Of a DNA stretch of 64,000 nt, positions 14,301 through 25,776 are shown in pieces. The notes under the pieces are model-generated. The model was not told where the DNA came from and searched no databases. It saw only the letters and a program-made list of their open reading frames with translations. Source of the DNA: Clavelina lepadiformis (lineage: Eukaryota > Chordata > Ascidiacea > Aplousobranchia > Clavelinidae); contig NC_135246.1 of the NCBI RefSeq assembly GCF_947623445.1, forward strand, positions 12,507,856-12,571,855, read 5' to 3'. Position 1 is the stretch's first letter; each line of letters begins with the position of its first letter. A program made the position numbers and the translations under genes.

Positions 14301-17300
14301 CCAATGCTAATCTTGTAATTGAACTTGGCACTGGAAGTAACTCTCAACAAATTCAACAAGTTTTTGCGAGTGCAAATGTGTCTATGACTGGCCAAAATAT
14401 TTTTGAAGGCTCTTTAGTAGTTGATAAGTCAACTGAGAATGTTCCATTGGAAGATGTGTTAACTACACTAAACATGCAGGTTTTTATATGTTTTTGAACT
14501 TATCATTTTAAAAAAAGATGTTCATGCATAAATTGGTACTGTAGTACTGCATGTTATGTAATTAATGCATAAAAATAGAAAAGTAGTTAAAACATATTAT
14601 CCTATATATGCTATTACACACAGGGTGAACTTCAGTATGGTTCTGTATCTGGATACGATGTTACTGGTACAGTTGTTTTACCAACTGCAATGGCAAGATT
14701 TGTTGCTGTTGGTCATATTCCTCAACCAACAATATCAGGGGAGTTTACTGCTCTTGGCAAGGTACAAAAATGATCAAATTGACATTTTTAGATAAGAAAT
14801 GTTTTAGTAATTTTAAATTCGGCACCTTCTTTTTCTCAGCTTTATGTAGGTTCACCAAATGGGCCATCAATTGGTACCATTGTATGGGAGAGAGAGTTGG
14901 TAACTGAAGGTATTGATGTTGGCTCAAGAGTGAAAATCCTTCTAAAAGAGTTAAGTCCACAATTTTTTCCATACGAGAGCGTAAATATGACAAATACAAT
15001 GATAAATTCATCGACTACTGGATACAAAAAAATTCTTCACCTTGACTCAACGTATCATCCTTCCTTTCCTGGACCATTTTTGGATTTACGTCAAATAACA
15101 AAATACAGTTCAATTGGTGATCCACGTCTTTATGATTGGAAAGCTACTGTTACATCAAACTATTTCCAAGGTAACAAGTAAAGATTTTTGATAAATTATA
15201 GTGTGTGAGTTACAGTAAGTGTACAAAAGTAGATAGGACGTTCGTTTGACAAAAAAAGTTTTTATTATATTTTTCCCACTTATTTGATTTACTAGCGGTT
15301 AATTATTCATCAGTTGCAAACGTGAGTATTAGTCTTTTCAAGATTTTCCTTCATGAAAATATCCTTTAAATTGCAGCCCAATGGAGCGCAGATGCGACTG
15401 ATTCCTCAAGGTTTGATATCAGAAGTCATTTAGTTCTTCCAGTGTACCCAATAGCAGTTGATCAGATCAGATCTTCATCACACGATGATGTTCGTATTCC
15501 CATTTTAGATCCTACTGTTGTGACATACGGTTTGGATGTAACGCTTGGCACATTACCAGAAGGCCACATAAACACAACTGCTTTCTATAACATTCTTGGA
15601 GTAAAGCAGTTTGTGCAATTGACTAGCAGTCATGTGAACTGCAAAAATTGTTTCGTGATAGAGGCTGTAACTTTGCAAGGAGAAGGAAAATTCATTTTCA
15701 AATATCAAAACAGCAGTTTGTGGAACTCTTTTTACCTTAATATTGATCCAGAAATAGCAGAGGAATTACACCTTCCAAGCATACTCTACTCTTCTCTTAG
15801 CAGTGGTCGCGTTAAAATTGGTTATGATTTCATTGCACATTTCAAGCCAGATTCCTTTGATGTTCAAGTTGGAACACGCATTGCAGATTATTTCTGCACG
15901 CTTGATGAAAAATTGAGTTGGAATAAAGCAAATTTACTTCTGTCAAGTAAACGTTTTGGCTTCTCACTGGGACTGATTTGTGAAACAAAGGTTTCTGATG
16001 CCATTAATGCCCTGGACTTTCATTATGACTCACAAATTGATTATGAACTTGCCAAAACCAACAGTGACTCAAGTCGCAGAATTAATGTAAACAGTTACAT
16101 GCAAAAGAGCAACTTAATGACTTTCAATCAATCGTTGGATGTTTCTGTTGATAGCAGTAGCAGTGTACTTCAAGAAGCTGCTCTTATTACGGACACTACT
16201 TACAGCTTGAGTGAATCAGAAATAAATGAAGCTGCTACCAACAAACGTGGTCAGGGTAATTTTACCCTAACATATCTGGACCCAGTATCTGACACTTGGT
16301 CGTCTCCAACACATGGCGTAAAGGCAACGTGGTCAGAGCCTTCAATGCCATTGTCACCAGGTGGTGCTGACAATCGATATCATCACGATGGAAAATACTT
16401 CATTGGCCCACCTCAGAAAATTGAAAGCACACTACAGGAGCTTTGTGGCCGTAACAACAATTGCAAGGACAGGAAGAGGCAGATTTACCAAGTTTGTTTA
16501 CATAACTATTTACCACAATGTAATTGTAGTTTGTATATACTTGTCTGAATATTTTGTGATTTCACTGAATACAGAAACGACAAGAAACCAGTTTGCAGAA
16601 GATGTTAAGACTTGCTCAGTTTTCAGCTGAAGAACAACAACGTTTTACTGACATTCCATGGATGCAACTTGGCAGTTTGGCAATTTCGGAGTCTAACTCT
16701 ATTTGTAAATAACTGTTTTATTACAGGAACTTTACAGTAATTCCTAATGCAAAATGGTTATCACCAACTGATTGATTTAATACATGTTTAGTTGCTATTC
16801 ACGCTGGAAGTATTATGGACACAAAAGACATTGTAACATATATACACCAAAAAATGGAAAAAATACTCTCTAAATTTGATGGTAACCTTGACGACAGCTA
16901 CATCAGTGAATTGGAAGGATCACTTATAATGGTCTGTTCTGAGTTGTTTCAGATTTGAGATGAAAATTTCCTGTATTTACTTCAGTCTACATATAATCGT
17001 TGTTCATTGTTGTCGGCAGGTTCAGCATTTCCTTGAAAACTTGGCGGAGACGATTCCATTGAAAGACTATAACATCGGGCCAATAAAAGTGTATATTGAA
17101 AGTTTGTTTGAGGTATTCACATTCATGTTACTAAAAGTTAAACTAATTGAATACGACTAGTTAAAAATCATCCTAACTATATGTGATAGACAATCAGTTG
17201 GCATTGGCAAAATAATGTGTACCTGTAAATTTTTATGGTTTGTGGTTACCATAATATGCACAGTATAAATTTGTAATATTTTACAGTATAATCTGTTTAT

Positions 17301-20276
17301 GTATGATACAGAAAATCTTTAAAGTGGACTATGCTCTTGGAAACATTCTGCAGAACCCACTTTCATTGCCTCCTTATCTATTTGCTATTCGGGAACAAAT
17401 GAACTCGCTTTTAGATTCATCTCTCTTATTATCAACAATGGATTTATGTAGGGACCCTTAGGCCATTTAATAAATTAGCGTTCACTTGCTAAAGACCTTT
17501 CAAATGTGCAAGTTTTAGTTTAGCTCAGGTCATACTGTTCTGGTACTGTACTATATTCCAAGTGCAGTATCCACTGTACTACTGTAGTGTGTTCCTGCTT
17601 TTGATAATTCTGTTTGTGAAGTGAATCATTATCGTTTTGAATTTGTTTTACAATTAATAACTAATATGTAACAGATCAATCTGTTGGCTTTTTCTATCCC
17701 TCATCGGCACAGTATATCACAGTAAATAGCCATTACCACGTTTTCCCACAAATATCACAGCCAAGCTGTAATTGGTTGAGTGGAATTGATACAAAAGAAG
17801 GTTTGGTAACGGCTGCTATGAAGCGAGACAGTGCTTTGATGAGTAAGTTTTGCTTTGTTTGATTTAAAGGAATGGTATGAATGATACTTACAATTTATTG
17901 AAAGTGATTAGCTTTTATTAAAAATCCCACTCACTAGGGATTTTATGCTGTATCTTGACTGTTAATCTTTGTGTATAGGTTTCAATGGTACCACTCTAGT
18001 AGCACACAGAAATGGAATGGTGGACATTGTGGATCCTTCGGGCAACATTCTTCCGGTTGAATTTCCTTTTATATTTGCAACTTCGATTTGCAGAAAAAAT
18101 AGAGACAATGAAATTGAATGTGGCAACGAATTTTCGAGTACAAGGTTCACCTTTGATATGGACAACAATCAAGCAACTCTATATGCTGACGTAAGAGTAA
18201 ATTTATGCCAAAACTTGTCAGTGAAAACAACTTTGATTTTACTTTAACTGCATTTGTTCAGGTTCGAGGTTCCTATATGGATGATATAAAAGGTTTGGCA
18301 GGAATTGCAGGAAACAAAATTGAAGTGCCTCGATACCTACTACCTGATGGTAGTGTTGGGAAAGATGAAGCTGAGTTTTTAAATCATTATGAACTTACTG
18401 GCAATGATGAGTGTCTTTTTAAATCCGAGGTGTGGTAAATCACTGGATTAATGTCAACTACGTAATTAGAAAAATTATTTCATCTGAAAATGTCTGTTTT
18501 ATTCCTGCCTCATATATGTAGTATTCAGTATTAAACAAGCGATCATAAACCATCTCATTCATTCCAGGATGCAATAGTCAACACTCCAACCGAAACTGGA
18601 ATGCAGCTTTGTAGTCAGGCCTTTGAGCATTTCGTGTCATTTGATCTTATGTTGGTCAATACATACATGAAGATGTGTTCAGAGAAAGCAACCACACCTA
18701 ACCAAGTTTGCAAGTATGTGGAGATGCTCGTTCACAGCTTGAGAAGAAGAGGACATGCTATGCCCACATTGTCAATGTGTTGTAAGTTACTTGAAACAAC
18801 GATTATGATGAATATCAATACATAATTGCTATCACTTAATTAAATTCCTTGTGAAGATTAAAAGTTATGCATGTATTTGTCATACCAACCTATTTAGTCT
18901 TTTCTTTTTCTCAAGTTAGACTATTTTATAATTATAGCAGAATGTAGCTCTGACGAACCCATTGAGATAACGCGTGTGAATATTATGATCATGATTTCGA
19001 GAAGCTCTGATATGCTTACCATGAATCCAACAGATCTTCTGCTCGATTTTGTTTCCCAGCTGTTACAAGAACACAGCGAAGCAGTAAGATAGTAGTCATA
19101 AGTCTGTCAATCATCTTGTTTATAGTAGGCTACTGTAGACTATTTTATTTTTGTAATATTACTTCATTGAGTCATTTGGTCTAATGAATAAAGTTAGCTG
19201 AATTCCTCATTAGATATTTCTGTAAATAATTCTTCTGTTCCGCTAAAATTACAGGAAGTTATCAATGCTGATATTACACTGGTTACATATGGTGGACCGA
19301 CGCACTTCTACCAACCGTTCATAAACACCATTGGTCAGCAAACCAAATTAAACGATGTGGCAAGGATCAGAAATAGAATCACGCAGATAGAGTTTAATGG
19401 ACCTAGCTATGACAGCACATCATCTGTGGATGCTCTTGATTTTGCTTTAAAACTAAATGAAGCCCACTTAGGTGTGGCAAGATCAGTGATTGTTGTTGCA
19501 CCAGAATCTACGCAACAGGTATTACCACAAGGATGCTTTCAATATATGGCTGTTAATATTTTATTATGTTCCTTGGTGTTCCCTTACCAGTCTGTATCCG
19601 TTATGCTGTAACTCATTTAGCTATGATGACGACATTGTTTATTATGTGCCATATCTCAGTGGTTTTGCTACTAGTTTGTAGCAAAGCTATCCTGCTGGGG
19701 ATTCTGTAGTCTATTTTTTGTAGCTAGCTTTTACTTTTGCATTGATTGTTTTTGTGTGAAAATGAAATATTCATCAAAACTTTGCTAGTTAAATATATAT
19801 TCTGTAGCAATTAACCTAACATTTTTCTCCCATGTTCCCATAATTATATGTACTTATTTGATAGCACATGGGTGGTCGCATACCAAAAAAAATGGCAAAT
19901 CTTTTCATCAACCAATTGACTAACGTTTATCTCCTATCCTCTCTAAATGATCAAGAATGCATGACAAATTACATAATGCTACCACACTTGACATCAGGTT
20001 TATTCTTTTATTACCTTTTACTGTTGTCTGCAACGTTTTAAATGTGATTTTCCGTTCAGCATTTCATCATATTGCAAAGTTTTACAGGAAAGACATTTAA
20101 TTAAACTAAAACTGAGCTTTATCTTTCTTATTTTAGGTGACTGCCATCGTTCAGATGATTCCACTTCTTTGGTCAATGTGGTGAGGGCATACTTGATTGG
20201 AAAAATGAGGAGTCCAGTTTCATGTACTTGTGGCGAGATTGACCAGAATGCAAGTGTATGCAGTCCAATAATATAA
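2262..20276 (+). CDS. Large lipid transfer protein (vitellogenin/apoB superfamily) with C-terminal VWD, C8-like and VWA-like domains
   Basis: Secreted lipid-carrier protein of about 2356 aa. Exons: 2262-2331, 5507-5554, 5825-5930, 6125-6314, 6523-6651, 7934-8134, 8317-8460, 8624-8705, 8809-9064, 9366-9579, 10002-10167, 10258-10433, 10534-10660, 10881-10983, 11266-11485, 11597-11815, 12218-12355, 12434-12648, 12901-13080, 13245-13356, 13463-13606, 14177-14479, 14624-14761, 14840-15170, 15377-16491, 16575-16704, 16792-16931, 17020-17112, 17312-17447, 17675-17842, 17979-18190, 18262-18429, 18568-18781, 18938-19083, 19255-19518, 19865-19997, 20137-20276. Phases agree throughout and the sum (7071 nt) is a multiple of three. 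Order: signal peptide (1-23), lipovitellin N-terminal barrel with the family hallmark NIKRAILSS near residue 155, helical repeats (about 300-640), lipid-cavity beta-sheets, a long middle region in one 1115-nt exon, then VWD, C8-like and VWA-like. There is no poly-serine phosvitin stretch, so vitellogenin proper is less likely than an apolipoprotein-like carrier. Least certain joins: exons 9/10 and 10/11. Confidence 0.9.
4240..4735. repeat. Probable degenerate hAT-like element in LLTP intron 1
   Basis: The left edge reads CAGAGGTGGGCAGG, the kind of end seen on many hAT elements. Both sides carry clusters of GGTACC/GTACCG words in opposite orientation (4264-4380 and 4675-4715). A clean right terminus and target duplication were not found, so it is old or truncated. 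Small open frames here are not genes. Confidence 0.4.
5110..5210. repeat. Degenerate member of the GGTCTAGT dispersed repeat family
   Basis: GAGTCTAGTGCAGAAG at the left, a decayed CATCACAATTTGA core and GCACTTATGCAC at the right match the copies near 46.2, 47.4 and 52.9 kb in the same order. It lies in LLTP intron 1. The core CRE-like word is mutated here (ACATCAC). Confidence 0.45.
5507..12648 (+). other. Lipovitellin-type N-terminal and helical region of the LLTP
   Basis: Exons 2-18 encode roughly residues 24-935. Visible family marks are paired cysteines in exon 4 (CTNIL...SPCAARLQLSEC), the NIKRAILSS motif in exon 5, the CRYHLQ...LTCTEEHFVPIF segment in exon 7, and a leucine/alanine-rich helical array in exons 9-14 (for example ALYAIKSLPLLLED and KIAAIQAM). 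Beta-rich exons 15-18 follow, containing SLLNIKVDIGQLTT and ATMLRPAF. This order matches the vitellogenin_N domain and the following open beta-sheet domain of the superfamily. Confidence 0.8.
6715..7303. repeat. Probable non-autonomous hAT element in LLTP intron 5
   Basis: The left end CAGTGGTACTCAAAC and the right end GTTTGAGGACCAC are near-perfect inverted copies, resembling the CAGTGGTTCTCAA end of Charlie-type hAT elements. The roughly 580 bp between them has no coding capacity. A target-site duplication was not clear. Confidence 0.5.
13741..13993. repeat. Possible small hAT-type MITE in LLTP intron 21
   Basis: The left end TAGGGATGTGCCAA and right end GATGCAACCCTAG are imperfect inverted copies. 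They resemble the ends of the better-preserved element at 31500-31924. No clear 8-bp duplication was seen, so the call is tentative. Confidence 0.35.
17675..18429 (+). other. VWD domain exons of the LLTP
   Basis: Three exons (17675-17842, 17979-18190, 18262-18429) encode about residues 1876-2058. They include SCNWLSGIDTKEG, a beta-rich middle with cysteines (SICRKN, IECGNE), and the late VWD signature GLAGIAGNKIEV...LLPDGSVGKDEAEFLNHYEL ending in DECLF. The classical GLCG cysteine is replaced by alanine (GLAG). A VWD domain near the C-terminus is usual for vitellogenins and apolipophorins. Confidence 0.75.
18568..19997 (+). other. C8-like and VWA-like C-terminal module of the LLTP
   Basis: Exon 18568-18781 is cysteine-patterned like the C8 domain that follows VWD in mucins: LCSQAF, then MKMCSEK, VCKYVEMLV, and SMC. 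Exons 18938-19083, 19255-19518 and 19865-19997 then read like a VWA fold: a hydrophobic strand with ISRSSDM where DxSxS is expected, ADITLVTYGGPTHFYQPF, GPSYDSTSSVDALDFALKL (the GGT/TxxGLxxA region), and VARSVIVVAPES. The MIDAS aspartate appears lost, so metal-dependent binding is doubtful. The domain call rests on pattern reading. Confidence 0.6.
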
Positions 20277-20716
20277 GAAATGTACTGGAGGAATATTGTA
20301 CATAGCTTGCGCACCATAAACTTATTTCCACAATGTACTTTCGTGGTTTTCGATGAACAATCAACTTGTGAAGAAGTTGCATCATTCACTTGGTCATGCA
20401 CTAGTAGTTATAGCAAAAGGGATTAAATCATAATGATGACCCTTTAAATCATGTAGAAAACTTATAAGGTTTGCTGTGCATGTATTGTCTATGTTTGTAA
20501 TGTTGAATCTGACCACTACTGTAAAACATAGTGCTTGTGCAGTTACACAAACCCATTAAAAGTAAACGACCTGTTTGGGGCTACTTGTGTTAATATTGTC
20601 TGCAGCGGCAAAGTTTTGTAATTGGTTGTGTCTCATAGTAAGTACTAAGATATTTTTCATATAAAATTGCCGTCCAGCATCCCATTACTGTAGTTTTCAT
20701 CTGTCCAGCACTGATG
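20277..20716. other. Convergent 3' gap between LLTP and SNRNP27
   Basis: The two stop codons are 440 bp apart, tail to tail. No AATAAA lies here on the plus strand; variant ATTAAA signals occur near 20423 and 20553. The first plus-strand AATAAA (20855-20860) falls inside SNRNP27, so the two transcripts may overlap at their 3' ends. Confidence 0.5.
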
Positions 20717-23700
20717 TTAAGGCATGAAGTCTAACGGACGATTAAAACCACCTTTTCTATTCATGTATTGCCTGCAGATTTAAACAATATTAATCATTTT
20801 ATGAACATGACATGAAAATTTTTGTTGAAGCTGATCTTGCATTATAGAAGTGTAAATAAAAATAACTTTGGACTGACCTGTATTTTCTTTCAACTTTTCG
20901 ATTGATTGCATAGACATCATTTTGTTGAACCTTCTTGCCCTTCAAAAAGCAATACCAGAATAAAGTATACAACATCATGTGATTTATGCACCAAATAGTT
21001 GGATTTGAATCAGAATAAATAAAACTATATTATGAAATGAAAAGATATGTCCTATTTATTGGCGTGAAACACTGTAAAGGATTGACTACCATGAACATGA
21101 CCTACTACTCTACCTTAGTGGTATCAAAATTTCCAAAGCCCATGATTTCTTGCATCCTTTTATCTTCATCAGTCATATCTTCTGGCTGTGTAGGCACTAT
21201 GGCTGTAAAAAACATCAACGAATGCTACCAAATAGAATATCTTAAACACAATGATTAAAATGAAAAAGCAGTCACAACAACTCACTTGGTTGTGCTGGAA
21301 CTTTCTTCTTTTTCTGTTTAGGTTTCTGTACACCTAGACTTCCACCCAGTGTGAGAGAAAATTGTGCATCTTGTGGATTTTTCCAATCTGCATCTTTACC
21401 CCGATGCTTGTCATCATAACCTCCGTTTCTTCCATTCCTTTCCCTATTGAAACAAGGCATGTTAAACCACGAGTTCCACAACATAGGTTCATGGAAAAGT
21501 AGTTTGGAAGTACTCTGTACAAAGTAAATGACGATGTCTGTCACCACTAAGCTGTCTGTCACTAAGGCAACCACACAACTCACCAATGATTTATCAAATT
21601 TTGCAAACAACTTAGCTTATAGTAAAAAATAAAAAAGTATGTAAACTAAAGTAAGTAAAAGTAGCAAAAAAGCTTATAGTAAAAATTAAAATTTAGCAAG
21701 GTAAAAAACGTGCACTGCACTTTGACAATGCCTATGCAGACGTAAGCAGCTTAAAAGCAACATTAAAAATTTGCAGGTTGACATCTGCATTCATTCTTAA
21801 CTACTTACGGCGGGCCTCGACCCTTGACTTGTGCAGGTGACCTGGATCGTCGTCTTCGGCGGGGTGAACGGGATCGCCGAGAACGAGGTGATCGGCTTCT
21901 TCTGCGTCGATCTCTGTCTGCAACAAAATGATATTTTGTAGTTATTCAAAGACAACATTCATGAATGCAATACATTGTGATAACATATAAGCATATACTG
22001 TAGTAAAGGCCGGTACACTTAATGTTAAAAAAAACTGATTAGGTTAGTTTTTGGTATAAAATTTTGTCCTATTTTCTACATAACTAATTACGTTTGGTGG
22101 AGCATATTTGAGCAATACACATTGACAAGTTTAAAATTTCAATCACAACATAGGCATGGCACAATAATAATATCGCTAATGAAGTAATCATTTGAACAAA
22201 GCATCTGAGGTCACAAGATAAATCCTAGCAAAATAAATAAATAATGTAGATTGGAATGTACCTGTACAAAATTTAATTTCTACAAATTGGCATACTCAGA
22301 GCAGAAAACTGCTAAATTAGACAATTTCAATTCTATTTGTTTGAATCTGTACTGCAATTTTACGAGTTATCCAAATTTCTGTAAGAAAGCATAGATAAAA
22401 AGTCTGACCAGAATTAGGCATACATTGCAGTGGCTAGTAGTTTTGGTAATGAACATTTGAGATATTATAAAAACACATGCGGATGTGTTAAATTACCACA
22501 GCAAAACGTTCAGCACATCAACTGTATACTATTCTTTATTTAACATGCTATGTAGAAGTTGTAAAATTTTTCATAAGTTTTTCATAAACACCATAAGTTT
22601 GATGTATAAAAATACAATTGCAGAAACATCCTAGAGCCTAGGCAAGAGCGTTTATGACAAAAAATCTGCTGTGCTAGTGCGGGTGCTATTGTGAAATAGC
22701 ACCTGCTGTGCTAATAGCGCCTTGCTACTGCTTGCTGACTCAATAACAGAGAGGCTGCTGACCGTAACGTGACGAGTAGCAGATTAATTTTTCAAGAAAG
22801 TGAGCGGGTGATGTGGATTTTTTTCCAAGAAAAATGTACATCGACTCTTAGTAAAGAATATTGCATTGCTTGTGTTTCATTTAAAGACTGGTTGTATGGG
22901 TGAGGATAGTGTAGTGTAGATAGTGTTTATGTTCATTGTTCACGTCTTAATACTCTTGAACATCTTTGATACAAACAAACAGTGAGCTGTCCAGTTTGGA
23001 GCAGCAACTAATAACAGCCGTTCTTATGATAACGCCTCTCTCTCTTCAAACTACTAATCAGAGACTACATGACACGATCGATTAATGCCACTCAAAAACA
23101 ACATGCTGCAATTGGTAACGTCCCGAGAAAATTCTAGCATGTGCTCAGTTAAAACTGCCTGGCAATGGCCGAATGTATGAAGCCAATCGTGCTCATTTGC
23201 CACACTTCGATGATTCTCAACATTTTGTAAAGTTTGCTTGGAATTTTCCCACGATGATTATGTCCTTATTTTTTACTTTAGGCAAAGCAGGATTTTTCAT
23301 TTTAAACCGTTAGGTGGCAATTTATCATTACAAAGTCAAGTGTGCAAAAAGTTTGCTTGAAATTTATCTCGGGTGTGAATAAAGTAAACTTAAACAAGTA
23401 AGTGGCTAGTTATTTTACAAACTAAAGTGTGCAGAAAGTTTGAAGCAAGTGAGTTCAACTCAGACTCCCTCCACCAGAACACGTTTTAACCATCTAAGGT
23501 TCTTCTGGGAGACACAGATGAAAACAGTCCTTTTCAGAACGAACCACTGAAATTAGAAAGATGGTTCATCACGAATGGTTAAAGGGTTAAGAGGTAAGGT
23601 TAAAGGTCTTTTATCTGAAACATGCAAGAGATCGTAAAGCATCTTTAAGGTTGACTAACCCAAGAAAAGAGGTGAAATATGCCACATCTTAAAAGCAGCT

Positions 23701-25776
23701 AAGATCCATCTCAATTCTATTGAAGGGGTAATTCAATGACCAGGTCAATGTGTAGAGCTCATCTTTGCCAACAAAGCTAATGCTCTAAAAATGACCACAA
23801 AACTCAAAGGCACTCCAGGAGTGCAAGACGTAACCCAAACCCAAGCAATCGATTATACCCAGCTAACCATTGCATGGGTCACGATAAACTTACCACAAAG
23901 GGCAATTGACAACTTTGTGAAACAAATCGGTGCATTCTTCCCAAATTAGGAGTAGATAACATACAATAGAAAAAAGACAGAAGAATCTATTCAGTATCTA
24001 TCCACGCCAAGACTTCCACGATTACATTTTCTCCTCGACTGACATTAATGACGATGGAGAGCCTGCAAGAAAGAACAAGAGACACAGAAGCGACGATTCC
24101 AACCTTCTGAACAACTTACCACCTCCCAGAAAGCAAAAAAGTCACGATGAAAGTGACGCCACTAGTTGCACGTGTGACGATATTAAAAACAGTGATAATT
24201 ATTAAAGACAGTGATTGTTAAATGTCTATGTAAGGAAGGTAACGTCATAAGATACTTGGCATGAAACAGTTTGATTATTTTAAATGTAGGGACAGACATG
24301 TCCCTCACATGCACAGTTTAAACGTTACGACTTAATTATAGTTATTGCAATCTCGAAATAAATTACATACTTCAAGAAGGAATATGTAACTTATTTCGAG
24401 ATTATGAAATAATCTGTAAGATAGTAATACTAGTAAAACAAAATTAAACAAACTATAGATCTTACAGTAAAATTCTGACCCTCAACAGAAAGAAATTATT
24501 ACTTATACGATAAACATCGCCAACCTACAAATTTAGAAACATAGGAATGACATTTGCTTTTAAGACACAGCTTTCAGTTCACCCTGTCTTGTCATGTCTA
24601 TTAAAAAAGCAGCATACGCAAAACGTGCTAGGGAACGTAGAAACAATGGTCACTCATTCATTCACTTTGTTTACACCTATAAACGCTTAGCTCCACCTTG
24701 AGGCCACCAAACTCTGCTGAACTCGCACTTCTGTCCAGATGTACGGTGTTTTTTTAACTCTAGTCCGTCTCAAACATCTCTTTCGGTGTAATTGCATTAT
24801 GTATGTAAACAGTATTTGTTTTTATGTGATTGTTACTATACGTGATTGTGATTGTTTTATGTCGTTTACCTGATTAATACAAGCTTTGCCGTATTTTAAA
24901 TCCCCCTTGTAAATAGCCTCCTAGCTTCCTTTATTTACCATGTGCGTCTATGTAGGTGTGGCCAGTTGGTAAATTTTTCTCCCTTTTCCTTTCTTTATTC
25001 AAGCTTATTTATTGCCGCATATTATTGAGTGTTCTTGTGCACTTAACAAACAAAGTATTGGGTGTGCAACTGCCACGAAATACAGACCGGATGTTAGCAC
25101 TTTTTGGTAGCTTATGCTTCACAAGGCCACAGTAGGAACTACAAATTGTTAAAAAAGAACTTCGGAATCAAGTATATCATGTGAATTTTCAGAGAAAAGC
25201 TCTGAAATTGCATGGATTGTGAGTAAGGTTACACAATTGTGGATGGAGGATATAGGGTAAATTTTTTATGCTGGATGCAACCTGGGCCCAATGTAACCAC
25301 AGATATGACCAGGCATTTTTCATGGGCATAAAATTATCAGGGATGAGCTGGCTTAGCAAAAATACTGTATAGCTATATCCAGGTTTCATTTTCACTCATG
25401 CAAGACTTAAGAAATTACATTCCGAATAGTGGGAAGTTTTTAATTGGTGGGAGATTTTAAATTCATGCATTACTTGCAACCTATGTGTTCTCTCACTAAG
25501 CTTGCAAAGTTTTGAATCTCACTAAAAGCCTCACTACTTGAAAAAGTTGAAGCAGTGAAAGGGCTGAAAAGAACAAAATAGGCCTGGTTGAGAAACGCCG
25601 TTTTCTATTTCAGCTCTTTCGGGCTTTCAGTGTGTCCTAATTTTTTCAACTTGGTCTGTAGCCTATCTGTTAATGCCAATTAATAATAAAATACCAAAAT
25701 ACCTAATACCCCTAATCCAGGTTATCATACCTCGGTCACTTCTGTAGCGAGGACTTCTCGACCTTGAACGACCCAT
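20717..25776 (-). CDS. SNRNP27: U4/U6.U5 small nuclear ribonucleoprotein 27 kDa protein
   Basis: Component of the U4/U6.U5 tri-snRNP of the spliceosome, nuclear. Six exons on the minus strand: 25731-25776, 21809-21917, 21286-21443, 21114-21202, 20878-20939, 20717-20771. Phases match and the sum is 519 nt, giving 172 aa against 155 in human. The start MGRSRSRSPRYRSDR matches the family. Residues 16-50 are an RS/RRR-rich region, then a lysine-rich linker, then the conserved C-terminal signature MQEIMGFGNFDTTKGKKV, NDVYAIN and RKYRQYMNRKGGFNRPLDF. Exons 5 and 6 are only 62 and 55 nt. Intron 1 is 3.8 kb, far larger than the others, and carries repeat relics. It converges with the LLTP gene. Confidence 0.93.
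23440..24210 (+). mobile_element. Decayed retroelement ORF1/gag-like relic in SNRNP27 intron 1
   Basis: On the strand opposite to the host gene, about 23745-23946 reads open for over 60 codons. It ends in a motif of the type TINLPQRAIDNFVKQIG, like the NLP...V...YG stretch of RNA-binding ORF1 proteins of non-LTR elements. A second open block at 24010-24204 is rich in basic and acidic residues (KNKRHRSDD, PPPRKQKSHDE), as is usual for the tails of such proteins. Between and upstream (23455-23740) the frame is broken by stops and shifts. No reverse transcriptase is visible. Family assignment is uncertain. Confidence 0.4.
24349..24403. repeat. 21-bp inverted repeat (hairpin) in SNRNP27 intron 1
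   Basis: Left arm 24349-24369 and right arm 24383-24403 are complementary at 20 of 21 positions, around a 13-base loop. The arms begin AATCTCGAAATAA. It lies just downstream of the retroelement-like relic and could be a terminal structure of it or a separate small foldback element. Confidence 0.7.

Noticed and set aside
15296..15321. A 26-nt candidate LLTP exon with good TTTACTAG acceptor and GTGAGT donor
   Set aside because: Including it puts the next exon (15377) into a frame with an early stop. Joining 15170 directly to 15377 keeps the long 372-codon frame open.
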